Source: CAYHDN01 sp964355425
GTDB taxonomy: Bacteria > Patescibacteriota > UBA1384 > XYA2-FULL-43-10 > CAINNR01
NCBI GenBank assembly: GCA_964355425.1
Contig: CAYHDN010000023.1
Coordinates: forward strand, 1 to 12,918
Length of the DNA stretch: 12,918 nt
Direction: 5' to 3'
This document shows, in pieces, positions 5,665 to 12,582 of this stretch; position 1 is the stretch's first letter; the number at the start of each line of letters is the position of its first letter. The notes under the pieces are model-generated. The model saw only the letters and a list, made by a program, of their open reading frames with translations, was not told where the DNA came from and made no database searches. The translations under genes and the position numbers were made by a program.

Positions 5665-6804
5665 TTACATCGGCATCGGAATGACGGGAATCTGGACCAG
5701 TCGCTCGACTGCCTTTGTGCCAATGAACTGCGGCGTCAGACTTCCTTCCCGCACAGCTTGGCCGAGGAGTTGTGTCGCCGAGAAGACGTCACCCATCTCA
5801 TACGAGCCACTCGGAAACTCGTAGAGCGTTGGCTCGACATCGCTGGCGGCAAAGCAGTAAGACTCCTCGCCGCCCCAGAGTGTGTTGTCGAAAAACTCGC
5901 GGCGATGCGGCGGAAGTAAGCGATGCTGGCGGAGCCATTCCCGATCTTCAGATACTCCGAGATCGTTTTGGCTGGTGTTGCCGCAGAACCCGCGGAAGTA
6001 CAGGTAGTGGGAGAACGAATTCCAGCGCGGATGTGTCTTGCCGGGTGTTTGGTGATCGAAGTAAGGCGTGTACCCCTCGGATTGCTCGACGAAGCGAATG
6101 CATTTGACATCGTCGAGCAGCAAGTGACTGTCTCCTGCGTAGCCCCCGAGGCATAGATCAAGTACCGAAGTTAGCCCCATGTCCTGAAAAGCCAGGTGGC
6201 TAAAGCTAGCCTCGATCATGTGGCTGCGAACTCTGGACTGGTCGTTGCTGCCAAAGTGGGTCAGACCAAACGGTAGCAACGCTCGCACCGTTGTCAGTTC
6301 TGAACCCATCGCTTCGGACAGCTGTCGGAGTAGCGTGTAAGCGCGGGTCTGTGGATACCACTTTTGATCGACGCGATGGGCGGAAACCTGATCGAGGTCG
6401 AGATCGACTTCGACGCCGAGAAGTAGGTGCGGCAGGAAGTAGATGGCGTCGTAGAACCGGTCGTTCAACTGGCGGATCAGCTCCAATGCGATCGGGCCCT
6501 CCGCCCCCCGTAGTTGTTCGAGCCAGGCGGCGAAGTCCTCGTTCAAGCCGGCGATGCCGTCCTTGGCGTACTTTCCGGTCAGCCACAGCCCGCGGCGAAG
6601 GAAGTTGATGCTATAACCGCGGTCGGCTTCCTGTCCGGCGTGGCGGCTAAGCAGACAAGCGGCACCATCGAAGTCATCGTAACCGCGACGGCACTCATGG
6701 AGGGTTGCGGCCAGCGACTGTTTGTCTGCGCGAACGGCTACCAACTGAAACAGCCGGATGTAGTTGCCCATTATCGTGGCAAGCAATGTAATCGCCTGGG
6801 TCAC
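5665..6804 (-). CDS. Hypothetical protein in GC-rich island 3
   Basis: I do not recognise this 379-aa product. The preferred start is GTG 6804, preceded by GAGGTGG (minus strand 6816-6810) at 5 bases. A GTG at 6813 is in frame but overlaps that Shine-Dalgarno sequence. The first ~60 residues are helical (ITLLATIMGNYIRLFQLVAV) but lack a clear signal peptide. The middle (about 100-220) is Leu-rich and helical. The last third is rich in aromatics, His and Gly, with acidic ends, suggesting a folded soluble domain; notable stretches are HPRWNSFSHYLYFRGF and TLWGGEESYCF. No catalytic motif is obvious. Its GC-rich composition differs strongly from rpoD and the downstream genes. With its own promoter and terminator it forms a self-contained unit, like the other two islands. 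Antisense open frames here are shadows of its GC-rich codons. Confidence 0.7.
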   Translation of the reverse strand: MTQAITLLATIMGNYIRLFQLVAVRADKQSLAATLHECRRGYDDFDGAACLLSRHAGQEADRGYSINFLRRGLWLTGKYAKDGIAGLNEDFAAWLEQLRGAEGPIALELIRQLNDRFYDAIYFLPHLLLGVEVDLDLDQVSAHRVDQKWYPQTRAYTLLRQLSEAMGSELTTVRALLPFGLTHFGSNDQSRVRSHMIEASFSHLAFQDMGLTSVLDLCLGGYAGDSHLLLDDVKCIRFVEQSEGYTPYFDHQTPGKTHPRWNSFSHYLYFRGFCGNTSQNDLGVSEDREWLRQHRLLPPHRREFFDNTLWGGEESYCFAASDVEPTLYEFPSGSYEMGDVFSATQLLGQAVREGSLTPQFIGTKAVERLVQIPVIPMPM

Positions 6805-6842
6805 TTGGACCACCTCGGTTCACAGGATTAACAACCGCAAAA

Positions 6843-6871
6843 AGGATATCATAAATATTTATATTTGTCAA
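6843..6871 (-). promoter_or_regulatory. Promoter of island 3 gene
   Basis: On the minus strand: a consensus -35 box TTGACA (6871-6866), a 17-bp spacer, and a -10 box TATCCT (6848-6843) preceded by TGA (extended -10). It lies in AT-rich DNA at the island edge, about 40 bases before the GTG start. It is back-to-back with the promoter of the plus-strand gene at 6949. Confidence 0.7.
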
Positions 6872-6877
6872 TATGTT

Positions 6878-6906
6878 TTGCATGAGATAAATTCTTCTGA
6901 TATACT
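6878..6906 (+). promoter_or_regulatory. Promoter of the Pro/Ala-rich protein gene
   Basis: A -35 box TTGCAT (6878-6883), a 17-bp spacer and a -10 box TATACT (6901-6906) preceded by TGA (extended -10). Only six bases separate its -35 box from that of the divergent island 3 promoter, so the two may compete for polymerase. Confidence 0.65.
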
Positions 6907-6948
6907 TAAAGAAGCATATTAAAATCATTTTTACGAAAGGATGGGAAA

Positions 6949-7326
6949 ATGGATGAGAACAACAATTCAACTGCTTCGGAACCGACATCGGCTCCGGTAG
7001 GGCCAGAAGTTGAGCAACCAGTGCCGACAGCTTCAACGGAATCAGTGGTTACACAAGCAGCGCCAGCGCCAGAGACACCCGTGCCTGCGCCTGTTCAACC
7101 TGAAGTTCAAGAGCCGACTGTTTCCGAACCGACTCCGGCAACACCGCCAGCGGAACCAGAGATAGAACAGCAACCGGCACCGGTGATGACGCAGGATCAG
7201 CCGGCAGCGACAGAAACTACTGCGGCACCGAAGAAAAACAGCAGTTGGAAGATAATTACTCTTATCGTCCTTCTGGTAGCTTTAGTCGGGGTAGCGATCT
7301 ATTATTGGTCAATTGGCGCTTTTTAA
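6949..7326 (+). CDS. Pro/Ala/Glu-rich protein with C-terminal membrane anchor
   Basis: This is a 125-aa protein of unknown function. Residues 1-93 are low-complexity and disordered in character, dominated by Pro, Ala, Glu, Thr and Gln, with no aromatic residues. A short basic KK pair is followed by one hydrophobic helix (about 101-119) and the C-terminal YYWSIGAF. This tail-anchored or short-tailed topology would leave the disordered part in the cytoplasm or as an extracellular stalk, depending on orientation. The basic residues before the helix favour a cytoplasmic N-terminus. ATG 6949 is preceded by AAAGG (6936-6940) at 8 bases. It has its own promoter and converges on the gene ending at 7355. 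Low complexity makes homology searching unreliable. No function is proposed. Confidence 0.8.
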   Translation: MDENNNSTASEPTSAPVGPEVEQPVPTASTESVVTQAAPAPETPVPAPVQPEVQEPTVSEPTPATPPAEPEIEQQPAPVMTQDQPAATETTAAPKKNSSWKIITLIVLLVALVGVAIYYWSIGAF

Positions 7327-7354
7327 CCGAGAGAACAATAAAATATTGCTAGGT

Positions 7355-8029
7355 CTATAAAAAGATAAAGGCGCTAATCATTTTGTCGAAGAGATAGGAA
7401 TTCTCATCCCAAACAGTTTGCGCTACGACTGGACTTTGGGCAGAGGCAATAAAGTTGATCTTCCAGATTTTGGCGTCCTTGGTAGCACAAGCGAAGCCGG
7501 AAATGTGCGACAGACCGGTTTGTAAATCGGTAAAAGACATAACAATTTTTTTGCCAGCCACGCCGTTGATGTCAACGTTTTCCTCGGAAATTAGCTTAAA
7601 GTCTTTAATCGCCGAAGATTGATAGAGATTTTTTTGCTCATCTATTACGCCCTGAAGCGATAAATTACTGGAGTTTGGTTCAGTCCAAATATTAGCATGA
7701 GTAACTGGATAGGCTGGCGGCGCGTCGCCTTCAGGCGCGTCAGCGCTGGAAAAACTCGCCCGACCCTCAACTCCAGACTCGGTTTGCTTCCAGGTCGGAG
7801 GGATTAATATTGAGAACCCCTGGTTAGTACTCTTGTAGGTTTGCCAGTCGGCAGTTGAGGTGTTGGTATCCTGCCCGGAAGTTGCTGGTGTCGAAGTGTT
7901 TTTACTTTTTGATTGTTTGTATAACCACCAGCCCAAAACCGATAGTCCACCAAGAAGCAAAACTGCGATAATAATTATCAACCAGACCGGGAAAGATCTT
8001 TTCGAAACCTCTTTGAAATCTTCCTCCAT
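7355..8029 (-). CDS. N-terminally membrane-anchored protein with PsbP/Mog1-like extracytoplasmic domain
   Basis: This is a 224-aa protein. It has a short acidic/basic cytoplasmic N-terminus, one membrane helix (about 14-36, PVWLIIIIAVLLLGGLSVLG), a Ser/Thr-rich linker (about 42-60), and an outward domain of about 165 residues. That domain opens with WQTYKSTNQGFSILIPPTWK, a pattern typical of PsbP/Mog1-like folds found in many bacterial surface proteins of unknown role, and continues with alternating strands (GKKIVMSFTD, IWKINFIAS). The family call is by pattern only. A strong AGGAGA Shine-Dalgarno sequence precedes ATG 8029. The start lies 8 bases after the stop of the upstream gene, so the two form an operon. 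Both are single-helix anchored, suggesting a shared envelope function, possibly as partners. Confidence 0.75.
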   Translation of the reverse strand: MEEDFKEVSKRSFPVWLIIIIAVLLLGGLSVLGWWLYKQSKSKNTSTPATSGQDTNTSTADWQTYKSTNQGFSILIPPTWKQTESGVEGRASFSSADAPEGDAPPAYPVTHANIWTEPNSSNLSLQGVIDEQKNLYQSSAIKDFKLISEENVDINGVAGKKIVMSFTDLQTGLSHISGFACATKDAKIWKINFIASAQSPVVAQTVWDENSYLFDKMISAFIFL

Positions 8030-8037
8030 TTGTTCTC

Positions 8038-8589
8038 CTATTTTATTCCGCGCTCAAGGCCGGTGACGATTGCCTTGTTGGCTTTAATTATTCTGGTTAT
8101 TGGATCGATGCTGGTTTCGTACCAGGCCCAATTTACGGTCGAGACGAAGTCAGTATCTCCGGTGGCTTCAGCCTTTGTTTTGGCAATTTGAAATTCGGCG
8201 TCAGTCCAACCGGTATAGCCGTTATGAGTTTCAACAACTGAATTGTAATATTTGAGGAATTCTTTATAGGCGGTGATTTTTGCCATTCCGGCTTTATAAT
8301 CGGCAACTTGTTTTTCCAAGGAACTAATGCTATTGCCGGAAGCGGAGGATGATGATTTGAGTGTTGCAATTTCGGAATTAGCCTTCGCTAAATTATCTTC
8401 AGCAGTTTTCAATTTTTCATTTAAACTAGCCTCAACTTTTTGTTTCGCCGACGACAAATCGTTGTAGCCTTTCATTTTCTGCCAATAAAAATAGCCTAAG
8501 ACACCAGTGGACAGAAAGAAAAAGATTGCAAAGATCAAAGTTAAAACAAAAGCGATCTTTGCTTTTCTCGGATCATTTACAAATTGCAT
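8038..8589 (-). CDS. Membrane-anchored coiled-coil protein of unknown function
   Basis: This is a 183-aa protein. A basic cytoplasmic N-terminus (DPRKAK) precedes one membrane helix (about 13-36). A coiled coil follows (about 43-105, with heptad-like NEKLKTAEDNLAKANSEIATLK and a Ser-rich break), then a C-terminal helical domain of about 75 residues rich in Trp/Tyr (GYTGWTDAEF, VNWAWYETS). The start is set at ATG 8589 because AAGGGG lies 5-6 bases upstream. The longer frame from GTG 8604 would place this Shine-Dalgarno sequence inside the coding region. It is the first gene of a two-gene operon with the anchored protein ending at 7355. The architecture (anchor, coiled coil, small head) resembles scaffold or septum-associated proteins, but no family is recognised. 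Confidence 0.78.
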   Translation of the reverse strand: MQFVNDPRKAKIAFVLTLIFAIFFFLSTGVLGYFYWQKMKGYNDLSSAKQKVEASLNEKLKTAEDNLAKANSEIATLKSSSSASGNSISSLEKQVADYKAGMAKITAYKEFLKYYNSVVETHNGYTGWTDAEFQIAKTKAEATGDTDFVSTVNWAWYETSIDPITRIIKANKAIVTGLERGIK

Positions 8590-8629
8590 AGTTGCCCCTT
8601 CCACTTAATTAGTATGATTATATTTCTTA

Positions 8630-8658
8630 ATTTTATCACTAGATTATGGATGTCGCAA
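8630..8658 (-). promoter_or_regulatory. Candidate promoter for the two-gene anchored-protein operon
   Basis: On the minus strand: TTGCGA (8658-8653), a 17-bp spacer and TAAAAT (8635-8630). An alternative -10 box TATAAT lies at 8622-8617 without a good -35 box. Either gives a leader with room for the AAGGGG Shine-Dalgarno sequence. Confidence 0.45.
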
Positions 8659-8661
8659 GTA

Positions 8662-11085
8662 TTACCGTCGTCGAATCATTTTTAGTATCTCCAGAAGAAA
8701 AATTGCTGCGAGGCCGACGGCAAAAATCAGAAGCCAAGAAATCGCCGGAATTGGCACTGTGCCCAAAATCCGGTTCAAAGCGGGAATATATATTGCCGCC
8801 AGAATTAATGCAGTTCCATAAATTAGACCGTAGAAAAGATATTTGTTGCTGAAAAAGTTTTTTGATTCGATCAGCAATTTTTTTAGGTTTTTAAAAGCAA
8901 AAACATAAATTAGGCTAACAGAGATTATAACAGCAAAAGCAATAGTTCTGGCAACTTCTAAATTGCCGGTTTGTGTCAGGTAGTACCAGTAGAAAAATAG
9001 TGTCATGGCGCCAACGGTAAAACTTATAATTATCGTTGTCAATATCACATATTTGTCGAGAATATTTTCTCTTTGCAACTTCTTCGGCGCCAATTCCATC
9101 ACACCATCCTCTTTGTCTTCAAAACCCAGAACTATGTCGATTGGCCCATCACAGATTAAATTAATCCAGAGAATCATCGCCACTGTCAGCGGAGCGGGGA
9201 AATTCATTAACACTGCTCCGAAAATCAAAATCAGCTCGACAAAAGAATTGGAAAGGGCATAACTTACAACCTTTTTAATGTTAGCCAGAATCACTCGGCC
9301 TTCCTCGCAAGCGGTGACAATGGTTTTGAAATTGCTATCAAGTAGGATTAGATCGGAAACCTCTTTGGCGACATCAGAAGCGTTGGCGACAACAACAGCA
9401 ATGTCGGCTTTTTTTAAGGCCAATGCGTCATTAACTCCGTCACCAGTCATAGCCACAATCTCGCCGTTTGCCTGAAGTGCCTCGACTATTTTTAATTTCT
9501 GTCGGTGAGAAATTCTGGGGAATATTACAATATTCTCGATTTTTTTTCTCAATTCATCTAATGAAATCTTTTCGAGCTCTTCGGCTTCCATCACACTACT
9601 ATCGTTGAAGTTGAGCCCAAGTGTTTTTGCAACCTTGATTGCAGTTTCTCGAAAATCTCCGGTAACGATTTTAATTTTGATTCCGGCATTTTGACAGGCG
9701 ATAATCGCGTCTTTTATCTCTGGCCTGATCGGATCTTCAATGCCCAAAATGCCGAGCCAGATCCACTCCTTCTTTTCTTTCAGATCACCCTCTTTTTTGT
9801 AGGCACAGCCGACAATTTTTAAGCCCAACTGCGCCCATTCCTTCATTATTTTTTCAGCTTTCTCTTTGTCTTCTTCTGAAATTTTGCAGAAACTAAGAAC
9901 AACTTCCGGCGCTCCCAAAACATACCCCCGTTTTGTCCCGTCTTGGACAACGGACAGCGAATATTTTGTTTCGCTAGAAAACGGCTCTTCATAAATTTTT
10001 TCCAACGAATTCAAAATCTTTTTTGGATGAAGGTCGCTGTTTTTTTCGACAAATTGCCAAAGGGCGACTTCTAATGTGTCTTTTTGCTGGTTAGCTAATA
10101 TTAGCGCCAGATATGCATGCCTTGCATCGGTAAATTGTTTTTTTACTACCTGCATTTTGCCTTCTGTCAATGTTCCGGTTTTATCAGTGCAAATAACCGA
10201 AGTTGATCCGAGAGTTTCAACCGAGAGCAATTTTTTTACCAAGCCCTTTCGCTTTAGAATTCTTTTCATTCCGCGGGCGAGAATAACCGTAGCGGCAATC
10301 GGCAAACCTTCGGGGATAGCGGCGACGGCTAAAATCATGGCGAATTTGAACATTGTCCAAACATTATTATCGCGGTTAATACCGAGGATAAAAATCAACA
10401 GACAGAGAAAGGCGATGACATAGATTAAATTAGTCGAAAATTTCTGTAATTTTATTTGCAGAGGCGTTTTTTCTTCCTGAATTTCCGAAAGTTTTTCTGA
10501 AATTTTACCAATTTCGGTTGAAAGTCCGGTATTAACCACCTCCATTATTCCAATGCCGGAAATTACCGTCGTGCCCATAAAAAGTAAAGCGTTTTCGGCT
10601 GGTTTTTTATCGATAGCTTCTTCTTCGCCGGTCAGAATCGCTTCATTAACTAAGAGATTAGTCGCCTCGTGGGTTTTTCCGTCGGCCGGTATTTGATCGC
10701 CGGCGGCCAAAACAACAATATCGCCTGGCACCAGCTCTGCTGTCTCGATTTCCTTTCTTCGGCCGTCACGAATAACCGAGGTTTTTGGTTTTAAAAATTT
10801 CTTTAAAGCGTCCAGAGTTTTTTGAGTGTTATATTCCTGATAAAAACCCAATGCGGCATTTAATATGATCACTATGCTGACCAGCCCGAAATCATAATAT
10901 TCCTGAAAAAGTAGTGAGATCACCGCTACAAAAAGCAATATGTAAATTAATGGGCTTTTGAATTGGGAAATGAAAATTGAAAAAGCCGAAGGTCCTTTTT
11001 TTTCTTCTAACAAATTTTGGCCGAATTTTTTTCTCGCTTGGGTAACCTGGACTTCCGAAAGCCCATCAAACTTATGACTGTTCAT
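8662..11085 (-). CDS. P2-type cation-transporting ATPase (Ca2+-ATPase-like)
   Basis: This ATP-driven membrane pump is 807 aa, at the short end for bacterial P2A pumps. Domains: N-terminal actuator start; M1-M2 (about 44-82); actuator with PGD (120-122) and TGE (152-154); M3-M4 with PEGLP (258-262); phosphorylation site Asp301 in DKTGT; nucleotide domain (about 310-450); DPIRPE (451-456); TGD (475-477); hinge TGDGVND (547-553); M5-M10 (about 603-800). The PEGLP and M6 NLICDG (N642, D646) features point to SERCA/PMR1-like pumps, so Ca2+ is the likeliest ion, with Mn2+ or others possible. Unusual residues: LGAPE (390-394) replaces KGAPE, losing the nucleotide-site Lys; TGEE replaces TGES; M5 has NSFVE in place of the usual N-x-x-E spacing. 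ATG 11085 lies 6 bases after an extended -10 box, so the message should be leaderless. Confidence 0.93.
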   Translation of the reverse strand: MNSHKFDGLSEVQVTQARKKFGQNLLEEKKGPSAFSIFISQFKSPLIYILLFVAVISLLFQEYYDFGLVSIVIILNAALGFYQEYNTQKTLDALKKFLKPKTSVIRDGRRKEIETAELVPGDIVVLAAGDQIPADGKTHEATNLLVNEAILTGEEEAIDKKPAENALLFMGTTVISGIGIMEVVNTGLSTEIGKISEKLSEIQEEKTPLQIKLQKFSTNLIYVIAFLCLLIFILGINRDNNVWTMFKFAMILAVAAIPEGLPIAATVILARGMKRILKRKGLVKKLLSVETLGSTSVICTDKTGTLTEGKMQVVKKQFTDARHAYLALILANQQKDTLEVALWQFVEKNSDLHPKKILNSLEKIYEEPFSSETKYSLSVVQDGTKRGYVLGAPEVVLSFCKISEEDKEKAEKIMKEWAQLGLKIVGCAYKKEGDLKEKKEWIWLGILGIEDPIRPEIKDAIIACQNAGIKIKIVTGDFRETAIKVAKTLGLNFNDSSVMEAEELEKISLDELRKKIENIVIFPRISHRQKLKIVEALQANGEIVAMTGDGVNDALALKKADIAVVVANASDVAKEVSDLILLDSNFKTIVTACEEGRVILANIKKVVSYALSNSFVELILIFGAVLMNFPAPLTVAMILWINLICDGPIDIVLGFEDKEDGVMELAPKKLQRENILDKYVILTTIIISFTVGAMTLFFYWYYLTQTGNLEVARTIAFAVIISVSLIYVFAFKNLKKLLIESKNFFSNKYLFYGLIYGTALILAAIYIPALNRILGTVPIPAISWLLIFAVGLAAIFLLEILKMIRRR

Positions 11086-11091
11086 ACGTAT

Positions 11092-11100
11092 ATTATAACA
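11092..11100 (-). promoter_or_regulatory. Extended -10 promoter of the P-type ATPase gene
   Basis: TGT plus TATAAT on the minus strand (11100-11092). Exactly six bases separate the box from ATG 11085, so the expected transcription start coincides with the A of the ATG. No Shine-Dalgarno sequence and no consensus -35 box. Confidence 0.65.
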
Positions 11101-11128
11101 AGATAGCGAAAATTTTTCCTATCCGTTG

Positions 11129-11137
11129 TGCTAAAAT
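11129..11137 (+). promoter_or_regulatory. Extended -10 promoter of the membrane protein gene
   Basis: TGC plus TAAAAT; the -35 region is poor. The predicted leader of about 28 bases carries GGGAGG at 11161-11166, five bases before the ATG. Unlike the divergent ATPase gene, this one uses a standard leader. Confidence 0.5.
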
Positions 11138-11171
11138 AGAATCAAAGAAAATAAAAAAAAGGGAGGCATAA

Positions 11172-11705
11172 ATGTATGGGAATCAAAATTATCCGTCAGG
11201 GGAGAGGCCGAAACTTGACGAGCGAGTTTCACCGGCGCTGGTTTGCACGATTTTGACAATTTTGATGATAATCGGGATTGTTTGGGGTTTCGCGGCAAAA
11301 AGTCCATTGGTGATTGTTATTTTCCTCTTGCCGGTGGTAATCTACGAAGTTTATCGCACTCGTGGAGCGTCTACCACTATGTCTTCTTGGTTATTATTGG
11401 CTGTTTTAATTTTGGAAATTATCTTCATCGTTTTTGGTATTAGTTGGGATCTCGGCCAATACTTGGGTTCGGGATATTCCTATGTTGGTGGTCAATATAT
11501 TCCGTTAGGAGATATTAAGATTCTGGCACCGATACTTTTGGTATTACTTTCTACGATACTATTCTTGCGAACTGCCGGCCCATACACAAAATGGCTGTCG
11601 GTGATAATTTTTGCCAGTGCTTTTATAATTATTTATGTCATGAGTCCGGATATGTTTCGGGAACTTTTGCGCTCCTCAATTCAGCAGATTTTTTGGTATT
11701 TCTAA
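11172..11705 (+). CDS. Multi-pass membrane protein of unknown function
   Basis: This is a 177-aa protein. A hydrophilic N-terminus of about 20 residues (Gly, Asn, Pro, charged) precedes five predicted membrane helices at about 22-42, 45-62, 71-91, 115-131 and 138-156. Between helices three and four is a Gly/Tyr-rich loop (YLGSGYSYVGGQYIPLG), probably outside the membrane. The C-terminus (PDMFRELLRSSIQQIFWYF) looks amphipathic. No known family is recognised and no catalytic motif is seen. GGGAGG at 11161-11166 fixes ATG 11172 as the start. The gene is divergent from the ATPase with an 86-base intergenic region holding both promoters. Its TAA is separated by a single base from the stop of the convergent peptidase gene, with no room for a private terminator. 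Confidence 0.8.
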   Translation: MYGNQNYPSGERPKLDERVSPALVCTILTILMIIGIVWGFAAKSPLVIVIFLLPVVIYEVYRTRGASTTMSSWLLLAVLILEIIFIVFGISWDLGQYLGSGYSYVGGQYIPLGDIKILAPILLVLLSTILFLRTAGPYTKWLSVIIFASAFIIIYVMSPDMFRELLRSSIQQIFWYF

Positions 11706-11706
11706 A

Positions 11707-12354
11707 CTAAACTTTTGCGTTATTATCACCAAGGCAACTTTGATTGGACATATCCCACATTAGCAAAGGTATCGGAGTCCTATCTTCCTGTGGTGATTCA
11801 CTTGTCAGTAATTTTCTTAAATTTTGCTTGAATTTCTCCTGAGAACGATTGTATGCCTCAAGTGTTGAATTGCCTTTTATGAGCGCTGTAACAACTAAAT
11901 TTGATGGTTCAAAAAATAATTTGGCGGTTTTATCTTCAGTTGGTCTGGTGGATTTATTGTCCTCGGACATAAAGACGAAATCTTCTTTATAGCCGATAAA
12001 ACTTTTGGCACCATTTTTGATTGCAGATCTTCCGAGATTTTTTGCCGAACTGCAGGACAGGGCGTAAATAATTTTGTCCTTCAGAAGTTTTTCATTCTTG
12101 TCCAAACTTACCAAAATTTCATCATCGTGCCCTGCGATTGAATCAGAATTGCCATGTCCATTAAAGAAAAGCAAACCCGGATTAACTTTTTTAAGTCTTC
12201 CGGCAAAATCTTTGGCATTAGCTTTTGTCCCCTTGAGATCTAGAACTTCAAAGTTTCTTTTTTTTGCCTCCTCGATTACTTGTCCCGACCAATAATACAA
12301 ATAATTGGTGGTTTCATCGTGTTGTGGTCTAGTTACTAAGAGAATCTTATTCAT
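11707..12354 (-). CDS. Caspase/gingipain-like (clan CD) cysteine peptidase
   Basis: This 215-aa protein is the size of a single caspase-like (p20 plus p10) domain, with no signal peptide or membrane segment, so it is cytoplasmic. The catalytic pair is recognisable: His67 in FFNGHGN after a hydrophobic strand, and Cys101 in YALSCSSAKNLG after the next strand, 34 residues later. GAKSFIGY and ALIKGNSTLEAYNRS then follow the CHAT/C25-like pattern. The ligand or substrate is unknown; clan CD enzymes usually cut after a specific P1 residue. It is the last gene of a three-gene operon: its ATG lies inside the end of the preceding gene (8-base overlap) and is served by AAGGAAGG about 10 bases upstream. 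The small upstream proteins are candidate regulators, sensors or substrates. Assignment to clan CD is by motif and order; the exact family is uncertain. Confidence 0.75.
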   Translation of the reverse strand: MNKILLVTRPQHDETTNYLYYWSGQVIEEAKKRNFEVLDLKGTKANAKDFAGRLKKVNPGLLFFNGHGNSDSIAGHDDEILVSLDKNEKLLKDKIIYALSCSSAKNLGRSAIKNGAKSFIGYKEDFVFMSEDNKSTRPTEDKTAKLFFEPSNLVVTALIKGNSTLEAYNRSQEKFKQNLRKLLTSESPQEDRTPIPLLMWDMSNQSCLGDNNAKV

Positions 12355-12574
12355 TAAAAAGCAATCCTTCCTTAAAGGATTGTAAAAACTTCATCTGAAT
12401 TTCTACAATTTTTTGACCAATTTCATCATTTTTTTCGACTCTAACAATTAATTCCTGAGGAGTAAAATTTCCCTCTCCACCAATTGATATTTTCTTGCCG
12501 GAGGGAATTTTTCTTAGTCGCTCGATGACTAATCGCTTGATGTCCTCATTGAGTTTTTGTTTCGTTTTGTTCAT
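12347..12574 (-). CDS. Small protein of peptidase operon (75 aa), unknown function
   Basis: This protein is 75 aa, soluble and charged. A basic helical N-terminus (about 1-22: NKTKQKLNEDIKRLVIERLRK) leads to the turn PSGKKISIGGEGNFT and a C-terminal helical part (PQELIVRVEKNDEIGQKIVEIQMKFL). It has no Cys and no membrane segment. The Shine-Dalgarno sequence TAAGGA overlaps the stop codon of the upstream gene, six bases before the ATG. The 3' end overlaps the peptidase start by 8 bases, so all three should be translationally coupled. Its C-terminal helix resembles that of the upstream 64-aa protein (pattern hydrophobic-x3-E-x4-G-x2-I/V). That suggests related small adaptor domains acting with the peptidase, as substrate, activator or inhibitor. 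No named family is recognised. Confidence 0.72.
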   Translation of the reverse strand: MNKTKQKLNEDIKRLVIERLRKIPSGKKISIGGEGNFTPQELIVRVEKNDEIGQKIVEIQMKFLQSFKEGLLFNE

Positions 12575-12582
12575 AGTATTCC

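Noticed and set aside
5736..6831. Several open frames of 70-140 codons overlapping island 3 on both strands
   Set aside because: They are shadows of GC-rich codons; they lack ribosome sites and are Arg/Ser-rich without motif. The 379-aa frame has promoter, ribosome site and terminator.
5637..6842. 7-bp inverted repeat TTTTGCG/CGCAAAA around island 3
   Set aside because: Too short and A/T-run based; expected by chance.
8590..8604. GTG 8604 start for the coiled-coil protein
   Set aside because: The strong AAGGGG ribosome site lies inside this extension and points to ATG 8589.
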